Assembly (NCBI GenBank): GCA_025998755.1
Contig: AP024674.1
Span: 3,116,162 to 3,180,161, forward strand
Length of the DNA stretch: 64,000 bases
Origin: Armatimonadota bacterium
Lineage (GTDB): Bacteria; Armatimonadota; UBA5829; DSUL01
Reading direction: 5' to 3'
The translations under genes and the position numbers were made by a program. The notes below the pieces were generated by a model. It had not been told where the DNA came from. It ran no database searches and saw only the letters and a list, made by a program, of their open reading frames with translations. Of this stretch, positions 17,917-25,261 are shown one piece after another (the first letter of the stretch is position 1; the number at the start of each line of letters is the position of its first letter).

Positions 17917-18123
17917 ATGATGAATCCAAATCAGAACCCTTCGACACTGCAGACAGTGACGGTCAAGGAGGCCGCATCTCTGCTCAGGGTCAGCCGACCG
18001 ACGCTCTTCAGGCTGTTGAAGAGCGGGGAGCTTCCCTCGCTGATGGTGGGGAAGAGGAACCGGCGCATCCCGCTGGCGGCGATTCAGCGGATGTTGAATG
18101 AGGCGATGGAGAAGGCGGGATGA
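17917..18123 (+). CDS. Excisionase-family helix-turn-helix protein
   Basis: 68 residues from ATG 17917 (AGGAGGTG is directly upstream; ATG 17920 is the alternative). The sequence TVKEAASLLRVSRPTLFRLL, then GELPSLMVGKRNRRIPLAAI, is the winged HTH of the MerR-like excisionase/helix_turn_helix_17 family. It overlaps the next gene by ATGA, so it leads a coupled three-gene operon with the primase. It probably acts as recombination directionality factor or as a regulator of replication genes. Confidence 0.8.
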   Translation: MMNPNQNPSTLQTVTVKEAASLLRVSRPTLFRLLKSGELPSLMVGKRNRRIPLAAIQRMLNEAMEKAG

Positions 18124-18560
18124 AACAAAGAAGAAGCCCCGGCCCTGCCTGCCAGCAGAGCAACGGGGCGAGATTCCTAAAGGCAGCTTATGGTATCCCT
18201 TCAGCCGAAGCGTTGTCAACCGTGACGGCGTTTGACGGCGTCCGGACGTTCGTTGCCGGGTATTACCACGAGGCAACCAGGACGTTCTACAAATTCCTGA
18301 AACCGGGGCATATCCTGCAGAAACCACCGTCCATCGCACTGCAGGCGTGCGTGGTGGAGAACCTGCACCGGCGGCGCTGCGAGTGGATAGCCGCCGTAAC
18401 CCCGGACGGGGACGTCCTGACCGTCCCGTTTGCCCTGTTCACGCTGAAGGCAGAGGTGCTCGACCGGGGATACGGCGCGCAGCTCGCTCTGCCTCTGCGC
18501 TACTGGACCAGCCAGCGGAAGACTGAGTTGCAACCGGCTCTGACCGGCCTGGAGGTATGA
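18120..18560 (+). CDS. Element protein of unknown function
   Basis: 146 residues, translationally coupled on both sides: its ATG overlaps the stop of the excisionase-like gene, and its stop overlaps the start of the primase gene (ATGA both times). No known motif recognised; the centre (ILQKPPSIALQACVVENLHR, then CEWIAAVTPDGDVLTVPF) looks like a small alpha/beta domain. The coupling suggests a replication role together with the primase-helicase, perhaps a DNA-binding accessory. Confidence 0.55.
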   Translation: MKQRRSPGPACQQSNGARFLKAAYGIPSAEALSTVTAFDGVRTFVAGYYHEATRTFYKFLKPGHILQKPPSIALQACVVENLHRRRCEWIAAVTPDGDVLTVPFALFTLKAEVLDRGYGAQLALPLRYWTSQRKTELQPALTGLEV

Positions 18561-20617
18561 GCATGGACGTCACTACAGGCCCGGAATGGCCCTCAGACGG
18601 CCGCCAGAGCGCGTCACCCGTCGAGCAGGACGAGACGGGCGTCCTGCTCGATGAGGCGCTGCAGAAGGCGCGGTCCGGAGACTCGAACAGTGCCATCCGC
18701 TGGCTCGCACGCCAGATGCGCGGGCGCGGCCATAACATGCAGGACATCGGCCGCGCGTCCCGGGAGCTCATGCACCGCCTGGACCCGGACCGCAGGCGCG
18801 GCCCTGTCCCGGAGAGAGTCCCGGCGCATCTGGAGACCATCAAAACGCTGTTCACCGGCTGGCTGCGGTGGTGCCCGGAACGCAGAACCTGGCTGCGCTG
18901 GACGGGAAAGCGCTGGCAGGTTGACTATGATGAGCAGGTGAAGGCCGATGTCTACGAGGCGCTGCGCCAGGAGTATGCCAGCCGTTACACGCACCCGGCG
19001 TCCGAGGAGGAGCGGAACCGGGCGCTGGACCGTATGAACGAACTGCGCGACTCTCGCTACTGGGATAAGGCGCTGGAGCTGTTCAAGGGGCAGGAGGGCG
19101 TCCTGACGCCCGCATCCGAGCTCGACGCAGACCCGTGGCTGCTGAACACACCCTCCGGCGTGCTGGACCTGCGGACCGGAAATCTGCGGGAGCACCGGCC
19201 GGAAGACCTGCTGTCTCGCATGACGGCGGCAGAGTATGACCCGCAGGCAGACTGCCCGCTGTTCGAGGCGTTCCTGCGGCAGATACTGCCGCATGACGGA
19301 CTGGCGGAGTATATGCAGACCGTCCTCGGAATGGCGCTCATCGGGGCCAACCGGCCACAGGAGCTCTATATCCTCTACGGGCGCGGCAGGAACGGGAAAA
19401 GCACGCTGCTGAACGTCCTGCAGGCCGTCCTCGGAGACTACGCAGGCCCGATACCACGGGACGCCGTCCTGACGCGCCGCCAGCAGCAGGACGCCGCGCG
19501 GGTCTCTCTGGCGGCCTGCGAGGGAATCCGTTTCGGTGTCCTGGACGAGCTCGCAGACGGCGCGGCGCTCAGTCCCGTTGCAGTCAAGGACCTGACCTCG
19601 GATAACCCGATGAAGGCCCGGGCGCTCTACGAGAACTACCGGGACATCCGCCTGTCCGTGACCCCGTTCATCGCCACCAACCACAAACCGGCCATCCCGG
19701 AACAGACGGAAGGAACGTGGCGCAGGGTTCGCCTCATCCCGTTCACGTTCCAGGTTCCGGAAGAGAACGTGGACTCGCAGATGGAAGGGAAACTGCGGCG
19801 GGAGGGTGCTGGAATCCTGCGCTGGCTGGTGGAGGGGTGCAGACGGGCTCTGGAGCACGGCCTGCAGAGGCCGCCGGTGGTGGAGGAAGCCACCCGGGAA
19901 TACCGCACCGAGGAGGACGCGCTGGCGGAGTTCATAGACGCCTGCTGCGTCACAGGACCGGCCTGCCGGGCAGTGTTCCGTGACCTCTATGCGGCCTATC
20001 AGCAGTGGTGCGACGAGAACGGCGTCGAACGCGCGCTGACGAAAAAGGCGTTCGCTGCCAGCCTGGAGCAGCGAGGAATGGAGAAAAAACGAGAGCGGGT
20101 CGGGGCACAGGCAGAGCAGGTGTACAGGGGCATCGGTCTGCTGAACAACCGGGATTCTGTTCGCGATGTTCACGATTCGGGGCAATTTCAAAAAATCCCC
20201 GTACACGCGCACGCGCGAGAGAGTTTTTCAAAACAGGCCATAATCGCGAACATCGTGAACACCTGCCCCTCTGAGACCGCCGTTCCCGCGACGTCCTGCG
20301 ACTCAGGCGGCGCAGGGGACGTTTCCGAGCCGCCGGTTGGCTGGCTGGACAGCGTTGCGTTGACTGAGGAACCACCACCGGAGGATGAGAACCTGGACTG
20401 TGAGCCTGCCTCAGAGGACGACGTCTGCCAGGCCGCGCAGGCTCTGCTGGAATCCGGCCGGTATCCTGCCAGTCTGCCAGACCTGCGCATCGTGGACTGC
20501 AGGCGGTATCTAGAGTCCAACCTGCGGGACGCGGTGGACGGGCCACCGGCCATACGAGACCCCGCCATTGACCGTCTGCGCAGGCTACTCGAGCACGTGG
20601 ACGCGGCCGGGCGGTGA
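18557..20617 (+). CDS. Phage/plasmid primase-helicase, P4 alpha/D5 family
   Basis: 686 residues. D5_N-type domain (about 90-250), then a superfamily 3 helicase: Walker A in YGRGRNGKSTLLNVL (about 273-287), Walker B in FGVLDELADG near 328, and the sensor stretch VTPFIATNHKPAI. It ends with a winged-helix-like segment (AYQQWCDENGVERALTKKAF). No TOPRIM or PrimPol domain is seen at the N-terminus, so priming may be done elsewhere or by the host. It would unwind DNA at the element's origin. The C-terminal linker DNA carries inverted 9-mers (20159-20260) that may be part of that origin. Confidence 0.88.
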   Translation: MSMDVTTGPEWPSDGRQSASPVEQDETGVLLDEALQKARSGDSNSAIRWLARQMRGRGHNMQDIGRASRELMHRLDPDRRRGPVPERVPAHLETIKTLFTGWLRWCPERRTWLRWTGKRWQVDYDEQVKADVYEALRQEYASRYTHPASEEERNRALDRMNELRDSRYWDKALELFKGQEGVLTPASELDADPWLLNTPSGVLDLRTGNLREHRPEDLLSRMTAAEYDPQADCPLFEAFLRQILPHDGLAEYMQTVLGMALIGANRPQELYILYGRGRNGKSTLLNVLQAVLGDYAGPIPRDAVLTRRQQQDAARVSLAACEGIRFGVLDELADGAALSPVAVKDLTSDNPMKARALYENYRDIRLSVTPFIATNHKPAIPEQTEGTWRRVRLIPFTFQVPEENVDSQMEGKLRREGAGILRWLVEGCRRALEHGLQRPPVVEEATREYRTEEDALAEFIDACCVTGPACRAVFRDLYAAYQQWCDENGVERALTKKAFAASLEQRGMEKKRERVGAQAEQVYRGIGLLNNRDSVRDVHDSGQFQKIPVHAHARESFSKQAIIANIVNTCPSETAVPATSCDSGGAGDVSEPPVGWLDSVALTEEPPPEDENLDCEPASEDDVCQAAQALLESGRYPASLPDLRIVDCRRYLESNLRDAVDGPPAIRDPAIDRLRRLLEHVDAAGR
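20159..20260. repeat. Inverted pairs of GTTCRCGAT 9-mers inside the primase gene
   Basis: GTTCGCGAT (20159-20167) and GTTCACGAT (20168-20176) are tandem; 66 bases on, ATCGCGAAC (20243-20251) and ATCGTGAAC (20252-20260) are the same sites inverted. The spacer has an alternating purine-pyrimidine run and A/T patches. The encoded protein here looks like a linker. Candidate initiator binding sites. Confidence 0.6.
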
Positions 20618-20626
20618 TGTGCAACA

Positions 20627-20697
20627 GTTGCGCATTCGGTATTGCGCAGTTGCGCATGGGGTTTGTGCGGATTTTCCACCGGCTGCGGATGCGCAAC
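20627..20697. repeat. GTTGCGCAT repeats after the primase gene
   Basis: GTTGCGCAT at 20627-20635 and 20649-20657, a TTGCGCA copy at 20642-20648, and an inverted ATGCGCAAC at 20689-20697. Iteron-like spacing, starting ten bases after the primase stop. Confidence 0.6.
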
Positions 20698-20748
20698 GGC
20701 CAGGGCGGATAGCGGGTATTCCGGTGGAGCGCCTCTGCCAGTGACATA

Positions 20749-21010
20749 GGGTCTGATTTTCGAATCTGAAAATCAGACCCGCCTACTATCACCAGCGAAT
20801 ACCAGACCGGTCGCGGCGGCTGGACACTGGAACGGATTGCCGGGGTGCTGGGGGTTTGCACGCAGACAGTCCTGAACTGGACCGGAGATACCGAGGCAGC
20901 TTTCCAAAATTTGAAAGCTGCCGGTCGTGACGGCAAACAGCGTCCGGTGCGCTACCGTCCACGGACTGCGGTGTTTTGCCAAGGCAGCTTTTAAAAATTT
21001 AAAAGCTGCC
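20749..21010. repeat. Three near-perfect palindromes downstream of the primase
   Basis: Hairpin 1: GGGTCTGATTTTC (20749-20761) with GAAAATCAGACCC (20768-20780). Hairpin 2: GGCAGCTTTC (20895-20904) with GAAAGCTGCC (20913-20922). Hairpin 3: GGCAGCTTTTAAA (20983-20995) with TTTAAAAGCTGCC (20998-21010). Hairpins 2 and 3 share their arms and are followed by GGTCG. They have AT-rich centres in GC-rich DNA. Between 20618 and 21194 I see no intact gene, only these repeats, the iteron-like sites and a decayed HTH frame. Confidence 0.8.
20770..20994 (+). pseudogene. Start-less HTH fragment
   Basis: An open frame without a usable start codon reads EYQTGRGGWTLERIAGVLGV, then CTQTVLNW and later AAGRDGKQRPVRYRPR, ending at TAA 20992-20994. 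The first part has the HTH pattern W(T/S)xERIAxxLGVxxxTVxxx; from memory the GRDGKQRP tail resembles ParB/DNA-methylase-associated HTH segments (DGKxYPxR). Palindrome 2 lies inside it. It looks like the decayed end of a larger regulator gene. Confidence 0.45.
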
Positions 21011-21194
21011 GGTCGCCATCACCAACGCGCGCGGTCAGTGGGAAAATACCAGACCGGCCGCAGGCGCGCTGTACGGCCAATCTGAGGCCATCTGCGGCCA
21101 TTCTGGCACTGCGCCCGGCAGGACAATTTCCGGGTATATTGCGTGCGATACGAACACATGTTCTGTCCGCACGGACAGAATGAGGGCCTGCCAA

Positions 21195-21620
21195 ATGACA
21201 GAATCTGACAGAACCGGACTCACACCGGAACAGGAACTGGCTATCGCGCGCCTGGTAGAGGGCGCAACGGACGCGGAGGCTGCGGAGACCGCCGGTGTGA
21301 CGCGGCAGACCGTGAACACGTGGAGGAACCGCAATCCGGTGTTCATGGCGGAGTTGAACGCACGCCGCAGGGCCCTGTGGGATGCGCACCAGGACCGTAT
21401 GCGCCGCCTCATCAGCCGGGCCCTGGACGTGCTGGAGGAGGACATGGCAGACGACAGCCAGTCGCCCGAGTGCAGACGGCTGCGTCAGGCGGCCGCCGTC
21501 CAGGTGTTGCGCGCAGCCACCGGCCTGAAACCGGACGGCCCGGTCCACCCCGGCGAAATAGATGTCGAACTGCGTTCGCAGGAGATAATGCTGTCCGGGC
21601 TAACGCGCTATAGCAAATAG
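21195..21620 (+). CDS. Helix-turn-helix protein, terminase-small-subunit-like
   Basis: 141 residues from ATG 21195 (GAGGG upstream; ATG 21180 gives five more). The N-terminal part LTPEQELAIARLVEGATDAE, then TAGVTRQTVNTWRNRNPVF, is the phBC6A51-type HTH found in phage small terminases and in many element-encoded regulators. A helical middle (RRALWDAHQDRMRRLISRAL) may mediate oligomerisation. No large terminase follows, so packaging by its own machinery is unlikely. It may instead redirect a helper phage or bind the adjacent palindromes. The last two points are speculation. Confidence 0.65.
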   Translation: MTESDRTGLTPEQELAIARLVEGATDAEAAETAGVTRQTVNTWRNRNPVFMAELNARRRALWDAHQDRMRRLISRALDVLEEDMADDSQSPECRRLRQAAAVQVLRAATGLKPDGPVHPGEIDVELRSQEIMLSGLTRYSK

Positions 21621-21634
21621 CCGTTTCGCGGATT

Positions 21635-21949
21635 ATGCGGAACCCGGACGCCATACTGGCGGCGCTGTTTGCGAACCGTCCAGCGCCGCCGCCACGGTCT
21701 GCAGACCGTGTCAGCCTGCTATGCGGCCTGCTGGACGCGTATGAGCGAGAACTGAGCGGACGGCTGGACCGGTATCTGCAGATAGCGCGCAGAGGCCGTG
21801 AACGCGCGTTAGACGGCCACGACCTGGACGGCTATGCGTGGGATATGCACCTCAACGTTATCTGCGGCAGGAAACTGCGGGGAATGCGGTTCCGTGGACT
21901 GCGAGGCGCAGAGCTCGAGCAGGCCGTCCGGTATCTGGACACCGTCTGA
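21635..21949 (+). CDS. Element protein of unknown function
   Basis: 104 residues, 14 bases after the HTH gene and in the same direction. Mostly helical with many arginines (RVSLLCGLLDAYERELSGRL, then DRYLQIARRGRERALDGHDL). No known domain recognised. Likely co-transcribed with the HTH protein. Confidence 0.55.
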   Translation: MRNPDAILAALFANRPAPPPRSADRVSLLCGLLDAYERELSGRLDRYLQIARRGRERALDGHDLDGYAWDMHLNVICGRKLRGMRFRGLRGAELEQAVRYLDTV

Positions 21950-22097
21950 CGTCCGTGTCCTGCTGCGCCGCGCGTTGACCGCGTGCGTGGTGCCTCTGTC
22001 TGACCTGGAACGCTACCGCCGGGCCGTCGAGGACGCAACGGACAGCGAGCTCGAACAGTTAGGCCGGCGGTGGTGGCGATTTGTCCCCACCCGGTGA
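21894..22097 (+). CDS. Small unknown ORF overlapping the previous gene
   Basis: A frame whose second half (SDVRVLLRRALTACVVPLSD, then LERYRRAVEDATDSELEQLG) has the helical, charged character of a real protein. The start is unclear: GTG 21894 lies inside the preceding gene. It ends just before a strong hairpin. It could also be a frameshifted tail. Confidence 0.4.
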   Translation: MDCEAQSSSRPSGIWTPSDVRVLLRRALTACVVPLSDLERYRRAVEDATDSELEQLGRRWWRFVPTR

Positions 22098-22115
22098 CTG
22101 TCACAGGGAAACAGC

Positions 22116-22142
22116 GGGGGCCCGGTGGACGGCCGGGCCCCC
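22116..22142. terminator. Strong hairpin between convergent element genes
   Basis: GGGGGCCCGG (22116-22125) pairs with CCGGGCCCCC (22133-22142) around a 7-base loop. It lies between the plus-strand gene ending at 22097 and the minus-strand gene ending at 22162, so it may stop transcription both ways, although T-runs are missing. Confidence 0.55.
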
Positions 22143-22161
22143 GCCTGACGCATCCTGCGCC

Positions 22162-22362
22162 TCAGCAATCATAACCGGCAGCCCGCAGGGCCGCCCGTTC
22201 GTCCTCTGTTGCGTCCACCACCTCATACAGCGTCCACGAGAACCGGTCCACCGGCTCGCCGTCCTCGGTCTCCAGCACCGGCTGGCCGTAGCTGGACGCC
22301 GCGCCGTCCGTGGATAGCCGCAGCGTGTATTCCTCGTCTGTCAGTTTGAATCGTGCTCGCAT
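22162..22362 (-). CDS. Small element protein following the integrase gene
   Basis: 66 residues, acidic, with alternating strands (MRARFKLTDEEYTLRLSTDG, then SWTLYEVVDATEDERAALRA). The start has GGGAGG seven bases upstream and lies 12 bases after the integrase stop, so the two form an operon. Not recognised; it could help in recombination control. Confidence 0.6.
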   Translation of the reverse strand: MRARFKLTDEEYTLRLSTDGAASSYGQPVLETEDGEPVDRFSWTLYEVVDATEDERAALRAAGYDC

Positions 22363-22374
22363 CTCCTGCCTCCC

Positions 22375-23310
22375 TCACAGCACCCGCTTGCGCGTCTTCG
22401 ACGGGACCGAGAGCCGGTCTGCCGGTGAATAGAGCCGGTGCTTCTCCTGGACGTCCGTATCCGCCACCTCCGTATACCGCCGCGTCATCGTCAGGTCTGC
22501 GTGTCCGAGGATGCGCTGCAGCGTGAACACATCCCCACCGGCGCGCAGATAGGAGACGGCGCAGGTGTGCCTCAGACGGTGCGGCCCAACCCTGCGCCGG
22601 ATACCGGCGCGCTCCGCCGCCTGACGCACGATATGCCCGATGCGGTAGCGGTCCACGCCCTGCCCGTAGCAGTTGACGATGAGCTGCGGTGCCTCGACGT
22701 TGCCACGGACCGCCAGCCAGTCCTCCAGAGCCTCCGCGACAGTCTGACCGAACGGGACGCGGCGCGGTTTGCCGCCTTTGCCGCAACGCACCAGCAGGAC
22801 ACACTCGCTCGTGTCCACGTCGTCCAGTCTGAGGGCTGCGAGCTCTGAGGCGCGCAGGCCGCAGTCCACCAGCAGCAGCAGGACGAGACGGTCCCGGCGG
22901 CCTAGCGGTGTGTCCGGGCAGGATGCCACCATCGCCTCCACCTCCTGCTGCGCCAGCGGCTCTATGACCGGCCTCGGTGCCTTCGGGCGGGGCAGCCCCT
23001 CCGCCGGGTCCGGGTGACCGAGGCTGCGCAGGTGTTTGCCGAACGCCTGCAGTGCGTTGTAGTAGCGCTGGACGGTGGAGGGCTTCCGGCCCTTGCTGAC
23101 CTGCAGCAGGAAGGATTGCAGGTGCTTCTGAGAGAGCTGCTCCAGCCGAAGCTCCCCGGCCTGTTCAACGAGCCGGGAGAGGACGCCTTCGTTGAGCGTC
23201 ACCGTGGACCGTGAAAGGCCGCGTGCACGGCAATGACGCAGGAAATCCGAGACCGCCTCAGAGACCGTTACAGGCCCCTGCAGGAGCACAAGAGGAACGC
23301 TGTCTGCCAT
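22375..23310 (-). CDS. int: Tyrosine recombinase (integrase) of the element
   Basis: 311 residues from ATG 23310 (GGAGG seven bases upstream; the start is supported by homology with the remnant at 16564-16653). SAM-like N-terminal core-binding domain (about 12-100) and a XerC/D-like catalytic domain with all active residues: R153 (GLRASEL), K178 (GKGGK), H244 and R247 (HRLRHT), H270 (LGHADLTMT), Y279. It would recombine the tRNA-Val att sites. Its gene starts about 130 bases from the tRNA 3' end, the usual arrangement for such elements. Confidence 0.93.
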   Translation of the reverse strand: MADSVPLVLLQGPVTVSEAVSDFLRHCRARGLSRSTVTLNEGVLSRLVEQAGELRLEQLSQKHLQSFLLQVSKGRKPSTVQRYYNALQAFGKHLRSLGHPDPAEGLPRPKAPRPVIEPLAQQEVEAMVASCPDTPLGRRDRLVLLLLVDCGLRASELAALRLDDVDTSECVLLVRCGKGGKPRRVPFGQTVAEALEDWLAVRGNVEAPQLIVNCYGQGVDRYRIGHIVRQAAERAGIRRRVGPHRLRHTCAVSYLRAGGDVFTLQRILGHADLTMTRRYTEVADTDVQEKHRLYSPADRLSVPSKTRKRVL

Positions 23311-23438
23311 TCCAGAGCCTCCGTCCGGGCTGGAATGATGTGACATTCGGACGGGTGTGCTCCGGAATGAATGAAGTGCTATCAGGCCTCCGGCGACAGC
23401 ACTTCAGTCGGCACGATTTCAACGCCCGCACGCGGCGA

Positions 23439-23522
23439 GGGAGAAAGAGAGTGGGCGAAACAGGGCTCGAACCTGTGACCTCTTCCTTGTAAGGGAAGCG
23501 CTCTCCCGGCTGAGCTATTCGC
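23439..23522. repeat. Attachment-site direct repeat, right copy
   Basis: 84 bases identical to 16782-16865, covering the 3' flank and nearly all of the intact tRNA-Val gene. Confidence 0.9.
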
Positions 23523-23524
23523 CC
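23452..23524 (-). tRNA. tRNA-Val (anticodon UAC)
   Basis: Complete cloverleaf: acceptor GGGCGAA pairs with TTCGCCC, D arm with GCTCAGCCGGGAGAGC, anticodon stem CTTCC/GGAAG with loop CUUACAA (UAC), T arm GGTTCGAGCC. Discriminator A; the CCA end is not encoded. It is the integration target of the element, whose DNA rebuilds the 3' part of the gene. Confidence 0.95.
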
Positions 23525-23573
23525 GCGAAACCGTTTGCAGGAGGATACCGCAAGCGGGCCCCTGCGACGTTTC

Positions 23574-23603
23574 ATCATAACGCGCCCTGCCGGGCGCTGT
23601 CAA
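23574..23603 (-). promoter_or_regulatory. Sigma70 promoter of tRNA-Val
   Basis: On the minus strand TTGACA (23598-23603) and TATGAT (23574-23579) are 18 bases apart, about 50 bases before the mature tRNA 5' end. A perfect -35 and a 5/6 -10. Confidence 0.75.
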
Positions 23604-23719
23604 CGCCGGAGCAGCGGGAGCTGTTTTTGGGCAACAGCCCGCGTGTCCCGGGAGTCCACAAACCTCCAAGACCGTGAGACTCCAGGGCACAGTCCGCGGG
23701 CTGGCCCTCCTCCCATCAC

Positions 23720-24000
23720 GCGCCGATCCGAGTGGCCGCGCCGCAGGCGTCCTGTATCGTGCCACTCCCGGAACCCGTCAAGGAAGTGCCAGGCCGCGTG
23801 GCGCGTGGCGAAGGGGCTGATGGTGCAGGTGTGAAAACCGGCAGCTGCCAGGCTCTGCATCCAGGAGCGGAAGGGACCGTGGACGTTGTTGAACGCCCTG
23901 TCCGGGCCTTGCGGGCGGATATCGGCCATTTCCGTTGATAGCCGTAGCAGCCCAGATGGTCCGGCCGCAGTGTATCAATGTCAATGTAAAGGATCCTCAC
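23720..24000 (-). pseudogene. Sulfatase remnant lacking the formylglycine site
   Basis: It starts with MRILYIDIDTLRPDHLGCYG, the sulfatase N-terminus with the metal-binding Asp residues. After YQRK the reading jumps, in another frame, to RSWMQSLAAAGFHTCTISPF and then ATRHAAWHFLDGFREWHDTG, which in normal sulfatases lies some 80-100 residues further on. The missing part holds the CxPxR motif whose Cys becomes formylglycine. Homology fades near 23720 with no C-terminal domain. So it has an internal deletion, a frameshift and a lost 3' end. The rest of 23604-23719 shows nothing I recognise. Confidence 0.8.
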
Positions 24001-24085
24001 GTCGGTCCTCCGCGGCGGCGATGTGTACCGGCCGCAGAGGCCCCTTTGACGCGAGGAACGGATTTCCTCCCGCAGCGGGCAGGCC

Positions 24086-25120
24086 TCAGCCCGCCAGCCG
24101 GAGCTCCGGGGGAGCCGGCGAAGGGTGCAGCGTAACCTTCGCGGGAAGGCGGATATTGACAGGAGTGGTGAGCTTGCCGCTCAGGATGTCGGCCAGAACG
24201 GACATGGCCTGCCGCCCCATCTCCACCGGAGTGGGTTGGATGGAGTTCACCACCCCCTGGCCGGGATGATCCTCCCCGGGCAGCGCGTCTATCAGCAGCA
24301 GCGAGATGTCGTCAGGCACCCGCAGACCCAGCTCGCCGGTCACCGTCTCCCAGGCGGCAACGCCGAAGTCCCAGCGGTCGCAAACCAGAGCTGTCGGTCT
24401 TCCCGGGCGGCCAAGCCGCTCCTTAAGAGCTTCCCTGATCTTTCCGCCGGTGACGGTATGGGTCTCGAACTCCGCGCCCGCCTCAGCCGCCCCCTGAGCC
24501 GCCTCGTGAAAGCCGCGCAGGCGTTCCAGGTGGCACTGGAAGATCGGAGGAGGACCGAAATAGGCGATTCGCCGGTGCCCGGAGTGCAACAGGTGGGTCA
24601 CCCCTTTGCGCACGGCCGCGGCGCTGTCCACATCCACGGTGGAGGCGTGCTGGAAGCCGGAGTAAGAGTCCACGCACACGATCGGCACCGGGCAGCGGTC
24701 TATGGCCTCCAGCGTGGCCTTCTTGAGTTCGATTGCTCCGATAATCACGGCTCCGTCCACCCCCATAAACGCGAGCTCCTCAATGAGATCTTGGAGACTG
24801 CCCTTCCGGGAGGTGGGAGCGAACAGAAGATAGTGTCCCGAGTGCCCGGCCGCGTCTCCGATGGCCGCCACCAGGTGCCCGGAGTTTGGGCTGGAGAACG
24901 CGTCTGCCACAGTCTGCTCGAAGCATACCGCTATGATGTTGGAGCGTCCGGTGGCGAGCTGGCGGGCCACACGGCTGGGCCGGTAGCCCAGCTCCCTCGC
25001 CGCAGCCAGCACGCGCTTGCGCGTCTCCTCGCTTACCTCCCCGGCCCGGTCGTTGAACACAGCCGATACCGTGGTGTGGGAGACTCCAGCCTTCTTCGCC
25101 ACGTCGTAGATGGTTGTCAT
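24086..25120 (-). CDS. LacI-family transcriptional regulator
   Basis: 344 residues. N-terminal LacI HTH (TIYDVAKKAGVSHTTVSAVF) with the hinge region around GYRPSRVARQLATGRS, then a periplasmic-binding-protein-like effector domain (residues about 60-335). It probably controls a sugar-use locus. The nearest candidates on its right are the GH4 and GHL6-like genes at 27.4-30.8 kb; the effector cannot be named. It follows the sulfatase remnant on the same strand. Confidence 0.93.
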   Translation of the reverse strand: MTTIYDVAKKAGVSHTTVSAVFNDRAGEVSEETRKRVLAAARELGYRPSRVARQLATGRSNIIAVCFEQTVADAFSSPNSGHLVAAIGDAAGHSGHYLLFAPTSRKGSLQDLIEELAFMGVDGAVIIGAIELKKATLEAIDRCPVPIVCVDSYSGFQHASTVDVDSAAAVRKGVTHLLHSGHRRIAYFGPPPIFQCHLERLRGFHEAAQGAAEAGAEFETHTVTGGKIREALKERLGRPGRPTALVCDRWDFGVAAWETVTGELGLRVPDDISLLLIDALPGEDHPGQGVVNSIQPTPVEMGRQAMSVLADILSGKLTTPVNIRLPAKVTLHPSPAPPELRLAG

Positions 25121-25227
25121 CTCCAGAGCAGTCCAGCTTTCGCGCTAAGGATGGCCTTTCTCGTCATTGTGTCCCTTCCATTCTACAGCTTCGGGACAAA
25201 AAACCCAAAGAATTTGTTGCCGACCGG

Positions 25228-25256
25228 TTGACAGACCCGGAAAAAGGGCCGATAAT
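25228..25256 (+). promoter_or_regulatory. Strong sigma70-type promoter
   Basis: TTGACA (25228-25233), 17-base spacer, GATAAT (25251-25256). It points right into a region with no open frame that ends at a strong terminator (25453-25495). Confidence 0.75.
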
Positions 25257-25261
25257 AGGGA

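Larger units (their letters stand above)
16866..23522. mobile_element. Compact tRNA-Val-integrated element with primase-helicase and integrase
   Basis: Bounded by the 84-bp att repeats. The integrase lies next to the intact tRNA copy, as expected for tRNA-targeting elements, and the damaged copy marks the other end. Content: zinc-finger protein, excisionase-like HTH, unknown protein, D5/P4-type primase-helicase, three sets of repeated sites, HTH protein, small unknown proteins, integrase. No capsid, tail, portal or conjugation gene is seen. Size and content resemble phage satellites of the P4/PICI kind or a small integrative plasmid. Confidence 0.85.

Noticed and set aside
18614-20212. 532-residue minus-strand frame
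   Set aside because: Antisense shadow of the primase-helicase gene with its clear Walker motifs.
16564-23524. CRISPR array
   Set aside because: The repeats in the element are palindromes and iterons with irregular spacing; no regular repeat-spacer pattern occurs in the window.
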